A DNA stretch of 64,000 bases from positions 372,001 through 436,000 of the forward strand of contig NZ_RQEY01000018.1 in NCBI RefSeq assembly GCF_004770105.1, in the 5' to 3' direction. A model generated the notes under the pieces. The model had not been told where the DNA came from. It saw only the letters and a program-made list of their open reading frames with translations, and did no database searches. The position numbers and the translations under genes are program-made. The DNA comes from Leptospira andrefontaineae (GTDB lineage: Bacteria > Spirochaetota > Leptospiria > Leptospirales > Leptospiraceae). The stretch's first letter is position 1; the number at the start of each line of letters is the position of its first letter. Below, piece by piece: positions 35,406-45,650 of the stretch.

Positions 35406-38147
35406 ATGATCGACTACCAAAATCGGCGCATTACATTTCGCGAATCTACTTCTCCTTGGATCCATTCTTTTTCCTTAGAGACGATCAAATGTTTGATCGT
35501 TTGCCGAGGACCAGTTCGAAAAGAGGCAATGGAAATTTTCGACCAGATCGGGATCAGAGAATACGGTATTTTACTTTCTGAAAAAGATTCAGTAGTTTAT
35601 TCAATGGCACTGGCTCCGGAACTAAGAGATTTTAGATTTCCTTCTAATATCCACCGAGTTCCTGATTATATGGGAGCAGGTGCAGAAGAAAAAGCATCAA
35701 GAATTAAACAAATCATCCAAATCGCAAAAGATAACGGATACACTCATATCTTTGCCGGTTACGGATTTATGGCAGAAGATTCCGAGTTCATCGAGGCAAT
35801 CGAAGAGAGCGGAATTACATTCATGGGACCTTCTTCCCATGTGGCTCACCAAGCAGGTTCTAAAGACGAGGCAAAAAAACTCGCTCGAAAACTGAATGTT
35901 TCCGTGACCCCGGGTGTGGATACAATCTCCGCAACTTGTCTTCTCAAAAAAGCAAAAGATGAAAAGGCGTTAACTGCTCTTGCAAAAGAAAAAGGTCTAA
36001 ACTACACTTATAATTCTTCCATCTCTTTGGAAGAAAACGCAGAAGCATTATTATATGCCGGTTACGAAAAGATCGTAGAATTAGTAACTATTCCTGAATT
36101 ACAGGCTCAGGCAGAGATTGAAACTGCAGAGATCTGGAAAAAATACCCAAGTAATCGTATTCGTTTCAAATACGTTGGCGGTGGCGGTGGAAAAGGCCAA
36201 AGGGTAGTTTCCAAACCGGAAGAAGTCAAAACCGCAGTACAGGAAATATTATCAGAATCTAAAGTAACTGCTCCAGGTTCTAATAGAAACTTTTTGATAG
36301 AATTAAATATCGAAAAGACCAGACACAATGAGATCCAGTTGATCGGAAACGGAGAATGGTGTTTGGCTTTAGGTGGAAGGGACTGTTCCGTTCAGATGCA
36401 CGAGCAGAAACTTCTGGAAATCTCCCTTACTCAGGAACTTCTACAAAACGAGATCGCAGTTTTGGAAAAAACCTCTCCTAAAAAAGCGGAGATCATGAAG
36501 GCAGACCTTCAAGTTCTGAAAGAAATGGAAGAACAATCCGAAAGATTCGGACAAGCAGTCGCTCTAAATAGTGTTTCCACTTTCGAGTTGATTGTAGAAG
36601 GAACCAACCACTTCTTCATGGAGATGAACACCAGGATCCAGGTAGAGCATAGAGTTACCGAGATGGTTTACTCCTTGAAGTTCACCAATCCTGAAAACAA
36701 ATCCGAATTTTTTATCGTAGATAGTTTAATCGAGGCAATGGCACTTATTGCTCTTCACGGTAAAAGACTTCCTAAGCCGGAACGTATCGTTAGAAATATT
36801 TCCGGGGCAGAAGTTCGTATCAACGCTACTAATAAAGCCATCCAACCACATGCAGGTGGGATTATTTTAAGTTGGTCCAAACCTTTACCTGAAGAGATTA
36901 GAGACGACCAAGGAATTTCAGTTAGAAATCCGGATACTGATCTATTCGTACATTATAAAGTAGCTGGTGCTTATGATTCAAACATAGCACTTTTGATCAC
37001 TTATGGAACCAGCAGAGAAGATAATCTTCGTAAACTTGGAAATATCCTAAGAAAGACAGAGCTTAGAGGTCAGGATCTACAAACGAACTTACTTGTTCAT
37101 TACGGTCTGATCCATTGGATCTTAGGAAAAGATCCTTTATTTAAACCTTCTACAGCATTTATGATCTCCTATCTTGCCGCAGTGGGTGCTCTCGAAAGCC
37201 TAGGCAAGGATATAGATCTCGAAGTTGCTTGGACAAAAGTTCTTTCTAATGCTCCGGCAGAGGGGAAGAAGGTTCTTTCTCGCAAACTTACATTGATCAC
37301 AAGACCTTTGGGAGAATTACTTGCAGACGCTCACGTTCTAGCAGGATTCTTAGGTTATCATGAAAATGTTTCCTGGAAGATCGAAAAAGACCAAGTAGTT
37401 TGGGTCCGAAACCCGATCCATATTCTTTCAGACCTTTATTATTATCTGCATATGGAGGGCGAATTACATCAATCTCCTTCCGAACAGATCTGGGACCATG
37501 ACCAACAAGTTTTACAATCTGCATTAGCATTTTATAAAGAACTAGAAAAACTGACCGGCAAAAAAGCCGATTCAGCGGATTGGGATTCTGTATTTGCTGG
37601 AAAAGCTCCTGCGGGTGTGGATGCTGCTGTTTGGACAAACGCTATTTCTTCTCATAAAGGATTCCAAATCGGATTAGAATTGCTTAAAATTATTCCTAAC
37701 CTTGGAAACAAATCCGGTTTTTATAAACTGGGCGTAGATGAGAACTTAGAGCCGGTAATCCCTGAAGAATTTAAGAAAGCCGACACAAGAGACGCATTCA
37801 TTAAATTTTTAGCACCTGCTCCTAAGGCAAGTTCTGACGAGATCGTTTCTCCAATGGGTGGAATGTTCTATTCCAAGGAAGCTCCTGATCTTCCTCCTAT
37901 GGTAAAAGAAGGTGAACATTTCAAAGCGGGCCAACCTTTATTCATCGTGGAAGTAATGAAGATGTTCAATAAGATCACTGCTCCATTCTCAGGAACCATC
38001 AAAGATGTGATCCTGACAGACAGTGATGGAAAGATCATCCAAAAAGGACAAACTATCTTCAAGATCGTTCCGGACGAGGTCGTTAAGATCGAAACTCCAG
38101 AAGAGATCCAAGATAGAAAGAATAAGGTAACTTTCTCTCTTCTTTAA
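35406..38147 (+). CDS. Biotin carboxylase / biotin carrier fusion (acyl-CoA carboxylase alpha)
   Basis: 913 residues. Biotin carboxylase domain (about 25-520): ATP-grasp glycine loop YVGGGGGKGQRVV, KTRHNEIQLIGNG, and the catalytic MNTRIQVEHRVTEM, in which the usual P of EHPVTE is R. About 60 extra residues lie between the PGVDTIS turn and the glycine loop, compared with ordinary carboxylases. A middle region of about 250 residues without a familiar domain follows. The C-terminal biotinyl domain (about 815-890) has FIVEVMKMFNKI, with biotin expected on Lys 852 (usual AMKM). It works with the beta subunit at 33747, seven bases upstream. A hairpin overlaps the region after the stop. Family certain, substrate not. 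Confidence 0.9.
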   Translation: MIDYQNRRITFRESTSPWIHSFSLETIKCLIVCRGPVRKEAMEIFDQIGIREYGILLSEKDSVVYSMALAPELRDFRFPSNIHRVPDYMGAGAEEKASRIKQIIQIAKDNGYTHIFAGYGFMAEDSEFIEAIEESGITFMGPSSHVAHQAGSKDEAKKLARKLNVSVTPGVDTISATCLLKKAKDEKALTALAKEKGLNYTYNSSISLEENAEALLYAGYEKIVELVTIPELQAQAEIETAEIWKKYPSNRIRFKYVGGGGGKGQRVVSKPEEVKTAVQEILSESKVTAPGSNRNFLIELNIEKTRHNEIQLIGNGEWCLALGGRDCSVQMHEQKLLEISLTQELLQNEIAVLEKTSPKKAEIMKADLQVLKEMEEQSERFGQAVALNSVSTFELIVEGTNHFFMEMNTRIQVEHRVTEMVYSLKFTNPENKSEFFIVDSLIEAMALIALHGKRLPKPERIVRNISGAEVRINATNKAIQPHAGGIILSWSKPLPEEIRDDQGISVRNPDTDLFVHYKVAGAYDSNIALLITYGTSREDNLRKLGNILRKTELRGQDLQTNLLVHYGLIHWILGKDPLFKPSTAFMISYLAAVGALESLGKDIDLEVAWTKVLSNAPAEGKKVLSRKLTLITRPLGELLADAHVLAGFLGYHENVSWKIEKDQVVWVRNPIHILSDLYYYLHMEGELHQSPSEQIWDHDQQVLQSALAFYKELEKLTGKKADSADWDSVFAGKAPAGVDAAVWTNAISSHKGFQIGLELLKIIPNLGNKSGFYKLGVDENLEPVIPEEFKKADTRDAFIKFLAPAPKASSDEIVSPMGGMFYSKEAPDLPPMVKEGEHFKAGQPLFIVEVMKMFNKITAPFSGTIKDVILTDSDGKIIQKGQTIFKIVPDEVVKIETPEEIQDRKNKVTFSLL

Positions 38148-38158
38148 CACAAACCTCT

Positions 38159-38192
38159 GAGATTCTCGTCTGAATTAGCTGGCGAGAATCTC
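38159..38192. terminator. Bidirectional hairpin between the carboxylase and cheB genes
   Basis: Perfect 10-bp stem GAGATTCTCG (38159-38168) / CGAGAATCTC (38183-38192), with a 14-base loop containing the cheB stop codon on the minus strand. It separates two convergent transcription units. There is no strong T run on either side, so efficiency is uncertain. Confidence 0.5.
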
Positions 38193-39203
38193 GGCAGGAA
38201 CATCTTCTAAGGAAAGAATTTTTTCCGCAGCTCCTCTCTCTATCGCCTCTCTTGGCATTCCAAATACAACAGAGCTTGCCTCATCTTGAGCTATTGTCCT
38301 TCCGCCTGCTTGTCTGATCTCTAAAAGTCCTGCTGCCCCATCTGCTCCCATACCGGTTAGCAAAAACGCTTTTGCATTACGTCCCACATGTTTTGCAACC
38401 GAGTGAAATAATACATCAACCGAAGGTCTATGACGATTTACGAGTGGTCCATCCGTGATCCTTACAATAAATTGAGCTCCACTTCCTACTACTTCCATAT
38501 GTTTATTTCCTGGAGCAATGAGCGCTATCCCTTCTTGTATTCGATCTCCGTCTTTTGCTTCCCTTACGGTAATTTTGCAGATCTTATCTAGACGATTTGC
38601 AAATGCTTCCGTAAATTTTTCAGGCATATGTTGCACGATCACTATACCAGGACTATTTGCAGGAAGGGAAGTAAGAATATCCTCGAGCGCTATCGTTCCA
38701 CCGGTAGAAGTCCCGATCGCCACGATCCTATCAGTAGTTGCAATTTTTGTAAAATCAAGTCCGTTCGTTTTGGGAGAAGGAGCTAAAATTTGATGTTTCA
38801 GTTTTGAAATGGATGCCGAGCGAATACATTCTCCTAAATAAATTGCTGAATCTTCTAAAAAATCCTTTAAACCGATTTTAGGCTTAGTTACAATTCCTAC
38901 CGCACCTTCTTTCAAAGCAACCCAAGCTGTTTCTGATGATTCTTCCGCGAGAGAGGAACAGATTAAAACTGGAGTAGGGTGGGTATGCATGATCTTTTTT
39001 AAAAAGCTAATCCCATCCATTCTAGGCATTTCAATATCCAGAACAATTACGTCGGGCCATCTTTCAGATTTTCCCAGTTTTTCCAAAGCGAATACCGGGT
39101 CGGGAGAGGAACCGATCACTTTAATATCCGTATTCATTTCCAGGACTTGTTTGAGTACGGATCGGACTACTGCGGAATCGTCTATAATATATACGTATAT
39201 CAT
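38175..39203 (-). CDS. cheB: Chemotaxis response regulator protein-glutamate methylesterase CheB
   Basis: 342 residues: N-terminal receiver (about 1-120) with acid pocket near D11/D12, phospho-Asp in VIVLDIEMPRMDG and KPKIG Lys, then a linker and the methylesterase domain (about 150-340). Its catalytic triad is Ser in GTSTGGT, His in IVQHMPEKFTE and Asp in LLTGMGADGA. It removes methyl groups (and deamidates Gln) on MCPs when phosphorylated by CheA. The C-terminal gene of the minus-strand che operon, three bases after the cheD stop. The matching methyltransferase cheR is not in this window. Confidence 0.96.
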   Translation of the reverse strand: MIYVYIIDDSAVVRSVLKQVLEMNTDIKVIGSSPDPVFALEKLGKSERWPDVIVLDIEMPRMDGISFLKKIMHTHPTPVLICSSLAEESSETAWVALKEGAVGIVTKPKIGLKDFLEDSAIYLGECIRSASISKLKHQILAPSPKTNGLDFTKIATTDRIVAIGTSTGGTIALEDILTSLPANSPGIVIVQHMPEKFTEAFANRLDKICKITVREAKDGDRIQEGIALIAPGNKHMEVVGSGAQFIVRITDGPLVNRHRPSVDVLFHSVAKHVGRNAKAFLLTGMGADGAAGLLEIRQAGGRTIAQDEASSVVFGMPREAIERGAAEKILSLEDVPAEILAS

Positions 39204-39206
39204 GTT

Positions 39207-39707
39207 TTACTGATTTTTAGGATTTTCCATATACACTTCTCCGTCCCAAAGGGAGAAATATATTTTTCGATGGAATTTACCTCCGGTATTGGAAGCGGTT
39301 AAATCAATATTCGCTTTACGGACCAAATCTAGGACCGACTCGACATTCTTTTCGCCGATTTCTATAATCTTTTTCACTTCTTCCAATTTATCTTCTTCCG
39401 GAGAAAACATAGAAGCTCCGCCAAAAATTTTGCATACGAATCTTCCCGGTCTTTCTCCCAATTTCTGAAATTGTTTTAGGAAAGATTCCAAGGCATCGTC
39501 AGCATACTTTGGATGAGGATCTTGGACATTGGAAGGTCTTTTAGGAAGCATGATATGAGCCATTCCTCCCACCTTTGAATTAGGATGCCAAAAACATAAT
39601 GCAACGCAGGAGCCTAAGAGAGTGCGGATCCTCGTTCCATTCTCCCCCCAATAAAAACCTCCCGGCTGTAGAAAAATGTCCCGAACAATATCCGGTTCCA
39701 TCTTCAA
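39207..39707 (-). CDS. cheD: Chemoreceptor glutamine deamidase CheD
   Basis: 166 residues, usual CheD length. It deamidates receptor glutamines to glutamate and, in some bacteria, binds CheC. The catalytic Cys-His pair is visible in LLGSCVALCFWH and GGMAHIMLPKR. The KIFGGASMF motif and the VLDLVRKANID helix are also typical. The start overlaps the cheW stop by four bases (ATGA type overlap), which points to coupled translation. Its receptor partner is presumably the triple-PAS MCP encoded two genes upstream. Confidence 0.93.
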   Translation of the reverse strand: MKMEPDIVRDIFLQPGGFYWGENGTRIRTLLGSCVALCFWHPNSKVGGMAHIMLPKRPSNVQDPHPKYADDALESFLKQFQKLGERPGRFVCKIFGGASMFSPEEDKLEEVKKIIEIGEKNVESVLDLVRKANIDLTASNTGGKFHRKIYFSLWDGEVYMENPKNQ

Positions 39708-40219
39708 CCCGCAGGAACTACGTTAGCCGCTTCTTCCTTGGTTTCCTCCAATGCGGTCAATTCTTCTACAGTCAATAAGCGGAGAAGGTTGAGTAAAAGA
39801 ATAAACCCACTGGCTTGTCTTGCCATACCTGCTAGAAAATCCACGCGTATCCTGGAGCCAAATGTAGGAGGAGGTTCAATTTCAGAAGAAGGAATACTCA
39901 ATACTTCATATACTGCTTCTACGATAAGACCTATGTCCATCCTGGCTCCATTTATTGATTCAGGAACTTCTACGATCACTATACAGGTTCTTTTGTCCGG
40001 AGAATGTTTCTTTCTGAAAAACTTATCGCATACATCCAAAACTGGGACCACATTTCCTCTTAGATTGATTACCCCTGGAATAAAAGTGGGCATCATGGGA
40101 ACTGTAGTCACATGAGTGTATTCCAAAATTTCTTTTACGTTCAGAAGTCCTATTCCGAACGTTTCCTCTCCGATCTTGAAAGTTAAATACTGATTGTCCT
40201 CGAAAGTGCTCACGATCAC
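39704..40219 (-). CDS. cheW: Chemotaxis coupling protein CheW
   Basis: 171 residues, one CheW (SH3-like) domain. Evidence: YLTFKIGEETFGIGLLNVKEILEY, MPTFIPGVINLRGNVVPVLDVCDKF, VVEVPESINGARMDIGLIVEAVYEVLSI and GMARQASGFILLLNL, all normal. It links receptors to CheA in the signalling array. The C-terminal tail (EELTALEETKEEA) is acidic and slightly long. It overlaps cheD by four bases and follows the MCP gene by three bases, all minus strand. Confidence 0.95.
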   Translation of the reverse strand: MIVSTFEDNQYLTFKIGEETFGIGLLNVKEILEYTHVTTVPMMPTFIPGVINLRGNVVPVLDVCDKFFRKKHSPDKRTCIVIVEVPESINGARMDIGLIVEAVYEVLSIPSSEIEPPPTFGSRIRVDFLAGMARQASGFILLLNLLRLLTVEELTALEETKEEAANVVPAG

Positions 40220-40222
40220 ACC

Positions 40223-43099
40223 TCAGTATTTTTCAAATTTAGGTTTATCTGGAATACTTACGGTTCTAACAGCTGCTAAACTTTTGGCTCCGTTCCCTGT
40301 TGTTTCCCTTCCCTGAGATTCCTTGCTTAATCGGAAGAATAAGACGGATTCTCTTAAGGATTCCGCTTGGCTATTCATCTCTTCCGCAATCGCAGCTAAC
40401 TCCTCGGAAGCAGAAGCATTCTGCTGAGAAACCTGATCCAACTGTCCCATAGCTTTATTGATCTCAACTACACCCGAAGCCTGTTCTTCACTAGAAGCTG
40501 TGATCTCCTGCACTAAATCTGCAGTTTTTCTAATATTCGGAACAATCTCGTTAATGAGTTTGCCTGCTTTTTCTGCGATCGCCACTGAAGACACAGCAAG
40601 TCCTGAAATCTCATTTGCTGATTTTTGGCTTCTTTCTGCTAACTTCCTAACCTCGGATGCTACTACAGCAAATCCTCTTCCATGTTCTCCCGCTCTTGCG
40701 GCTTCAATTGCTGCGTTCAGAGCGAGTAGGTTCGTTTGATAAGCAATATCCTCGATGATTGAAATTTTTTCTGCAATCTGTTTCATTGCAGCTACAGTTT
40801 CAGTTACCGATTTACCCCCATCTTCTGCATCTTTAGAAGACTGGCTTGCGATCTGTTCTGTCTGTTTGGAATTGCTTGCGTTTTGATCGATAGAGGCTGT
40901 CATTTCTTCCAAAGAAGAAGTAGTCTGTTCCACGGAAGCAGCTTGTTCGGACGCACCTTGGCTAAGTGAATTTGCGGTAGAAGAAACTTCTCCGGCTGAC
41001 CCAACCAAACTTCCTGCTTTCATGACGATATCTCCCATGATCTCATTCAGTTTATCTACTGTAGTATTTCCATACTCTTTCAATTTTCCGAATGTTCCGA
41101 AGTATTCATTCTCTATCTTAGAAGTAAGATCTCCATTCGCTAATCTTTCAAGAGCATCTACGACCTCTGTAAGTCCGGTTTCACTAACCTGTAAGAAAGA
41201 ATTGATACCTTCTCCCAAACTTCTAAAGAAACCTTCTTTTCCTTCTAATCTTACCCTAGTTTTGAAATCACCTTTTGCCGCGGCACCTACTATCTCTTCG
41301 ATTTCTTTTTGAACAGCAAGTTCAGTTGTGATATCAGACCATTCTACTACTGCTCCTAATCTTTGTCCTTCTGAACTTAAGATAGGATTTGCGATTAGAT
41401 TAAATGTTCTGCCACTGATCACGATCGAAGATTCATAGGTGGTATTCAAATTACCTACAAGGTTTCTTTGATGGGCAGGGTTTTTATGGAAAGTATCGAT
41501 ATTAGTTCCAAGTAAACTTTGCAAATTGAAAGATGCTAATTGTTTTCTAATATCTCCTTCGCTGTTTTGGAACATCTTGTATACTGCCTTATTCATATAC
41601 TTGATATTAAAATCGTTATCAGCGATCATCACGTTGGTAGATGCATTATCTAACGCAACCTTGATACGTGTTAATTCGTCATTTTCCAATTTGCGAGCTG
41701 CTGCGACTTTTTTCTGCTCGGTCACATCAGACCATTCTACTACTGCTCCTAATCTATCTCCATTGTCAGTGAGAATCGGATTCGCAATTAGGTCGAAACT
41801 TCTTCCTCCGATTTCTATACTTGATTTGAAAGTATTCGTAAAGGAAGCGAGTATTCCTCTTTGGTGAGCAGGATTTTTATGATAAGAATCTATATTCGAT
41901 CCAAGCAGTTTGTTTAAATGGAAGTTGGTAAGTTGTTTTCTAATATCAGTTTCACCAATCTCAAACATCTTCACGATTGCTTTGTTCATATATTTGATAT
42001 TCAGATGGGTATCAGCAATCATGATGTTTGTGCTCGTATTATCCAAGGCAACTTTGATACGAGTTAGCTCCTCATTCTCTTGGCGTCGGACCTCCAATAA
42101 TTTCTTTTGTTCGGTAACATCTGCCCATTCTACCACCGCGCCTAGTCTATCTCCGGATTCTGTTAGGATTGGATTCGCAATCAGATCGAAACTTCTTCCA
42201 CCAATATCAATATTAGAACGGAATGTTTGGTTCAGATCTTTTAGGATATTCCGTTGGTGGGCAGGGTTCTTATGATAGCTATCAATATTAGAACCCATTA
42301 AAGACTCCATTCTGAATTGGCTAAGTTGTTTTTTAATATCTTCTTCAGCATTTCCGAACATCTTGCGGATGGACTTGTTCATGTAAGTGACCTTTAAATT
42401 TTGGTCCGCCATCATGATATTTGTAGTCACATTGTCCAAAGCAGTCTTGATCCGAATGAATTCCTCAGAATCAAAACTTCCAGTACTAACAATACTTCCG
42501 GAAGAGAAAGGTTTTAGGTAAATCACAAGAGCAGGCAAGAGAAGGGTCCCAAATATAGCGAACAGGAAATGATAATATACAGGGGCTTCTTTCTGGACAG
42601 GAACAGAAAGAGAAGACTTATTCTTTTCCCAATCGGATTTTAATTTTTCTAATTTAGGAAGTGAATTTTCAGAAACCAGATTTAGGAAATTTTCTCTAGC
42701 ATCTTTTGCTTGAATCCCCAAAATACCTTTTGCAGCCAGAATACTTTCTTGTAATGCTTCCAAATCCTTTTGTAATTGTTGCAAATCATTCGGATCCTTC
42801 AATTCGGATGAAAATCCTTTTAGATCAGTTGAAAGAGAACTTTGGATTGTTTTTAGATTTTCCAATCGAGAAGAAATAGATTCTTTGCTTAAACCGGGAA
42901 TAAATAATGAATACAGTCCGGATTCATAATCCTTTAGTTCTGAATGTATCGTTTCAGAGGAGACCGAATTTTTACCTGAGGATCCAGATTCGAATCCATG
43001 ATCATACAAATAACTCCAACCTGCTGATCCGAATGTAAGAACTATTCCTAACAATAAAGACCAAACAAGTACGCTTAATTTTAATTTACCCTGTCCCAT
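40223..43099 (-). CDS. Methyl-accepting chemotaxis protein with three tandem PAS domains
   Basis: 958 residues. Transmembrane segment 1 (about 8-30), a periplasmic region (30-175) of helical sequence, transmembrane 2 (about 176-198), then three PAS-type repeats of exactly 131 residues each (about 217-347, 348-478, 479-609). The repeats share [27 protein letters not shown] and [18 protein letters not shown]-like stretch (about 600-690) leads to the signalling domain. Its hairpin tip (790-825) has the conserved [20 protein letters not shown] and [18 protein letters not shown]. The C terminus lacks the NWETF pentapeptide used by CheR in enterics. Ligand or cofactor of the PAS domains unknown; several such PAS domains bind haem or flavin. 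Confidence 0.95.
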   Translation of the reverse strand: MGQGKLKLSVLVWSLLLGIVLTFGSAGWSYLYDHGFESGSSGKNSVSSETIHSELKDYESGLYSLFIPGLSKESISSRLENLKTIQSSLSTDLKGFSSELKDPNDLQQLQKDLEALQESILAAKGILGIQAKDARENFLNLVSENSLPKLEKLKSDWEKNKSSLSVPVQKEAPVYYHFLFAIFGTLLLPALVIYLKPFSSGSIVSTGSFDSEEFIRIKTALDNVTTNIMMADQNLKVTYMNKSIRKMFGNAEEDIKKQLSQFRMESLMGSNIDSYHKNPAHQRNILKDLNQTFRSNIDIGGRSFDLIANPILTESGDRLGAVVEWADVTEQKKLLEVRRQENEELTRIKVALDNTSTNIMIADTHLNIKYMNKAIVKMFEIGETDIRKQLTNFHLNKLLGSNIDSYHKNPAHQRGILASFTNTFKSSIEIGGRSFDLIANPILTDNGDRLGAVVEWSDVTEQKKVAAARKLENDELTRIKVALDNASTNVMIADNDFNIKYMNKAVYKMFQNSEGDIRKQLASFNLQSLLGTNIDTFHKNPAHQRNLVGNLNTTYESSIVISGRTFNLIANPILSSEGQRLGAVVEWSDITTELAVQKEIEEIVGAAAKGDFKTRVRLEGKEGFFRSLGEGINSFLQVSETGLTEVVDALERLANGDLTSKIENEYFGTFGKLKEYGNTTVDKLNEIMGDIVMKAGSLVGSAGEVSSTANSLSQGASEQAASVEQTTSSLEEMTASIDQNASNSKQTEQIASQSSKDAEDGGKSVTETVAAMKQIAEKISIIEDIAYQTNLLALNAAIEAARAGEHGRGFAVVASEVRKLAERSQKSANEISGLAVSSVAIAEKAGKLINEIVPNIRKTADLVQEITASSEEQASGVVEINKAMGQLDQVSQQNASASEELAAIAEEMNSQAESLRESVLFFRLSKESQGRETTGNGAKSLAAVRTVSIPDKPKFEKY
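41273..42451 (-). repeat. Three tandem 131-codon PAS repeats inside the MCP gene
   Basis: Units at about 42059-42451, 41666-42058 and 41273-41665. The ALDN motif recurs at residues 220, 351 and 482, that is every 131 residues, with NPAHQR and VVEW at matching offsets. High protein identity points to fairly recent internal duplication. The DNA copies differ at many third positions, so they are not brand new. Confidence 0.9.
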
Positions 43100-43149
43100 A
43101 AAATTTACCTTTATAAATTAATTATTTCCTTTGTTATTATAATATTCGC

Positions 43150-45258
43150 TCAACGTGCGAATGTTCTATCTCTCAGATTGGTTCTTTGGATTTTCAGTAG
43201 GGAATGAAGTCCAGGCACGTCCAAAATGAACGCAATCTTTCCTGTCCCTAAAACGGAGGTACCACTAATACATTGGATCCCCTTGAATATTTCATTCAAA
43301 GGTTTGATTACAGATTGGATCTCGCCTAATAGATCATTTACTAGGATCCCAAAATTTCTACCGTCATGTTCTAAAACGAGAACGTTCTTTCTTCCTTCAT
43401 CCGGATCTGGCAGACCTAAAAATCTTCCTAAATGAAGAATTGGGAGGACTTCTCCCCTTAAATTGATGGAACCTGCAATTTCTTCAGGAAGAAGTTGCAA
43501 TTCAGACTCCATTGTTTCTCTTACCCAGTCCATTGGTACTACGAAGTAAGAATCGCAAGACCTAACCAAGAATCCGTCTATGATAGCGAGCGTAAGAGGA
43601 AGTCGGATGGAGAACACAGAACCTTTTCCGAATTCGGATTGTACATTCACTGATCCCCTAAGAGATTCTATATTGCGAAGTACTACATCCATTCCAACAC
43701 CTCTGCCGGAAAGGCTAGTAACGGATTCTGCAGTGGAAAATCCCGGCTGGAAAATAAGATTAAATATTTCTTGTTCGTTTAATACTTGGGCAGGATCGAT
43801 CAGGCCTTTTTCGATTGCCTTCTGTCTGATTTTTTCATGGTTGATCCCTTTGCCATCGTCCGAGATCTCAATCGAAATACTTCCTGTGGAATGAGAGGCT
43901 TGGATCTTTAATTTTCCTCTTTGCGATTTTCCAAGATTTGCTCTTTCTTGGCTGGGTTCTATTCCATGATCTAAAGCATTTCTTAATATATGAACGATTG
44001 GATCATTTATTTTTTCGATTACTGAACGATCTAGTTCCGTTTCTCCGCCTAAAATTTCGAAATCCACTTCCTTTCCAAGTTCCAAGGAAATATCTCTCAC
44101 TGTTCTTCTATACTTTTCAAACAGTTCTCCGATAGGCACCATTCTAAGTGCCATTGCAGTTTCTCTGATCTCTCCAACGAGTCTGGATAATATTTCAGCG
44201 GATTCGTTTAAGTCTGAATCTTCCTTATCTGCAAGTAAACGTCCTAAACTTGCCTCAGAGATAATCAATTCTCCTACAAGATTTACGAGTTGATCTACTT
44301 TCGCAGAGTCGATACGTATCAGTTTAGGAACAATTTGAGTTGTTTGTGTTTTTTCTAATTCCGACTTTTTGGAAGGTGTTTGTTCTTTAGAGGTTTCTGA
44401 AGAAGGGATCGAATTTGACGTTTGAAAACGTAAGCCCTGTAATTCCAAAACCTTGAAATATTCTTCTCTTTTACAAGGGATCTCGTTTGCAATTGTATGA
44501 AATAATTCTTCGGAAGAATTTGGAGGAATAATTCTTAAAAACGAAGAATCCTTTACAAAAGAGAAAACGGATTCCAAGTCCTTTTTTTCCGAACTTGACT
44601 TGAGTTGGACCTCATAACCTAAATAACAATTTTCTGAGTCCCAATTATTCCAATCCGGTAGTTTTGTCTTATATACATATAAGTATTGGATCTCTCCGAC
44701 TGTTCTAAGATATTTCAAAAATGAAAATGGATCCATTCCATCTTTAAATATATTTTCTCCCGGAAAGAATGTGATTTGCCAGTAAGAGTTAACTGACCCC
44801 GGTTTTTCGGACTTATCAGTAGCCACATCACTTGCCGGATTTTTAATTTCTTTTTTTTCAGAAGTTTTGCCTGTAAATGCTTGGGCCTCCCTTATGATCT
44901 TTACATGTTCAGCTTCCAGTGCTGCGCTTAATTCTTTTCCTGGGATTGGATCTTCTACAATTCGTTTTAAATGATCTATCGCTCTCAGCAGAAAATCTAT
45001 CTTGGCTGGATCTAATTCCGTTTTTCCGGATCTAGCCAAATCAAGTAATGTTTCTAACTCGTGAGAACATTCTTCTATGGATTCATAGCCGAACATTCCT
45101 GCGGTTCCTTTTACAGTATGGACAGAGCGGAACATGGAGTGAATTGCTTCTCCATCAATTTCTCCTTTTTCCATCCGAAGAAGATACAATTCTGCTCCGG
45201 ATAATAATTCCAGGGATTCTTGTATGAATGCTTCTTTGATCTCTGAAAGATCCATCAC
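43150..45258 (-). CDS. cheA: Chemotaxis histidine kinase CheA
   Basis: 702 residues. P1 HPt domain at the N terminus with phospho-His at 47 in FRSVHTVKGTAGM. A variable middle segment (about 130-310) replaces a recognisable P2. Dimerisation P3 (about 315-385: KVDQLVNLVGELIISEA), kinase P4 (N box ILRNALDHGIE, DDGKGI, GRGVGMDVV) and P5 (CheW-like, from about 560: DGFLVRSCDSYFVVPMDWVRE, INLRGEVLPILHLGRFLGL) follow. It passes phosphate to CheY and CheB. The gene is in the minus-strand che operon. Its start overlaps the STAS gene stop by four bases, and it is followed by the MCP gene 50 bases on. Confidence 0.96.
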   Translation of the reverse strand: MMDLSEIKEAFIQESLELLSGAELYLLRMEKGEIDGEAIHSMFRSVHTVKGTAGMFGYESIEECSHELETLLDLARSGKTELDPAKIDFLLRAIDHLKRIVEDPIPGKELSAALEAEHVKIIREAQAFTGKTSEKKEIKNPASDVATDKSEKPGSVNSYWQITFFPGENIFKDGMDPFSFLKYLRTVGEIQYLYVYKTKLPDWNNWDSENCYLGYEVQLKSSSEKKDLESVFSFVKDSSFLRIIPPNSSEELFHTIANEIPCKREEYFKVLELQGLRFQTSNSIPSSETSKEQTPSKKSELEKTQTTQIVPKLIRIDSAKVDQLVNLVGELIISEASLGRLLADKEDSDLNESAEILSRLVGEIRETAMALRMVPIGELFEKYRRTVRDISLELGKEVDFEILGGETELDRSVIEKINDPIVHILRNALDHGIEPSQERANLGKSQRGKLKIQASHSTGSISIEISDDGKGINHEKIRQKAIEKGLIDPAQVLNEQEIFNLIFQPGFSTAESVTSLSGRGVGMDVVLRNIESLRGSVNVQSEFGKGSVFSIRLPLTLAIIDGFLVRSCDSYFVVPMDWVRETMESELQLLPEEIAGSINLRGEVLPILHLGRFLGLPDPDEGRKNVLVLEHDGRNFGILVNDLLGEIQSVIKPLNEIFKGIQCISGTSVLGTGKIAFILDVPGLHSLLKIQRTNLRDRTFAR

Positions 45259-45638
45259 ACCTTCTCCAATCCGTAAGCAAATTTAAAGGAAGAAGAATCT
45301 TTTTTGGAAATTCGGATACGGTCCTGAAAAAATCCGACCAACCCATATAAATCAAAATATTCTAATAAACAGTTTGGATGATTTAAAATAGCAAGGTCCC
45401 AGGATGTATGTAAGGAATTTTTTTTGAGTAAAATTAAGGACTGAACAAAACTTGAATCAACTTTTTCCAAAGCAGAGGTATCTATCTCGATTCGGATCGG
45501 ATTTTTATCCAAAAGAGATTGAAGTTTTAACTTCCAATCAGAAGCATAATAAATAGAAGCTTCTCCAGAAAGATCCAAATGAAAGATCGGTCTGGAATTC
45601 TTTTGTCCGAGTTCAGATACTTTAATTTCCAAAGACAT
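45255..45638 (-). CDS. STAS-domain protein in the che operon
   Basis: 127 residues, cytoplasmic. The sequence has the STAS outline: strand IFHLDLSGEASIYYA, helix, IRIEIDTSALEKVDSSFVQSLILLKK, with DSSFVQ occupying the position of the DSAGL loop. Ser is present but AG is replaced by SF, so phosphorylation is uncertain. The order is cheY, then this gene, then cheA, and the stop overlaps the cheA start by four bases. STAS proteins are not part of the E. coli system. I infer a link between chemotaxis and a partner-switch, or a structural role in the array. Confidence 0.8.
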   Translation of the reverse strand: MSLEIKVSELGQKNSRPIFHLDLSGEASIYYASDWKLKLQSLLDKNPIRIEIDTSALEKVDSSFVQSLILLKKNSLHTSWDLAILNHPNCLLEYFDLYGLVGFFQDRIRISKKDSSSFKFAYGLEKV

Positions 45639-45650
45639 AAAATTTCCCGA

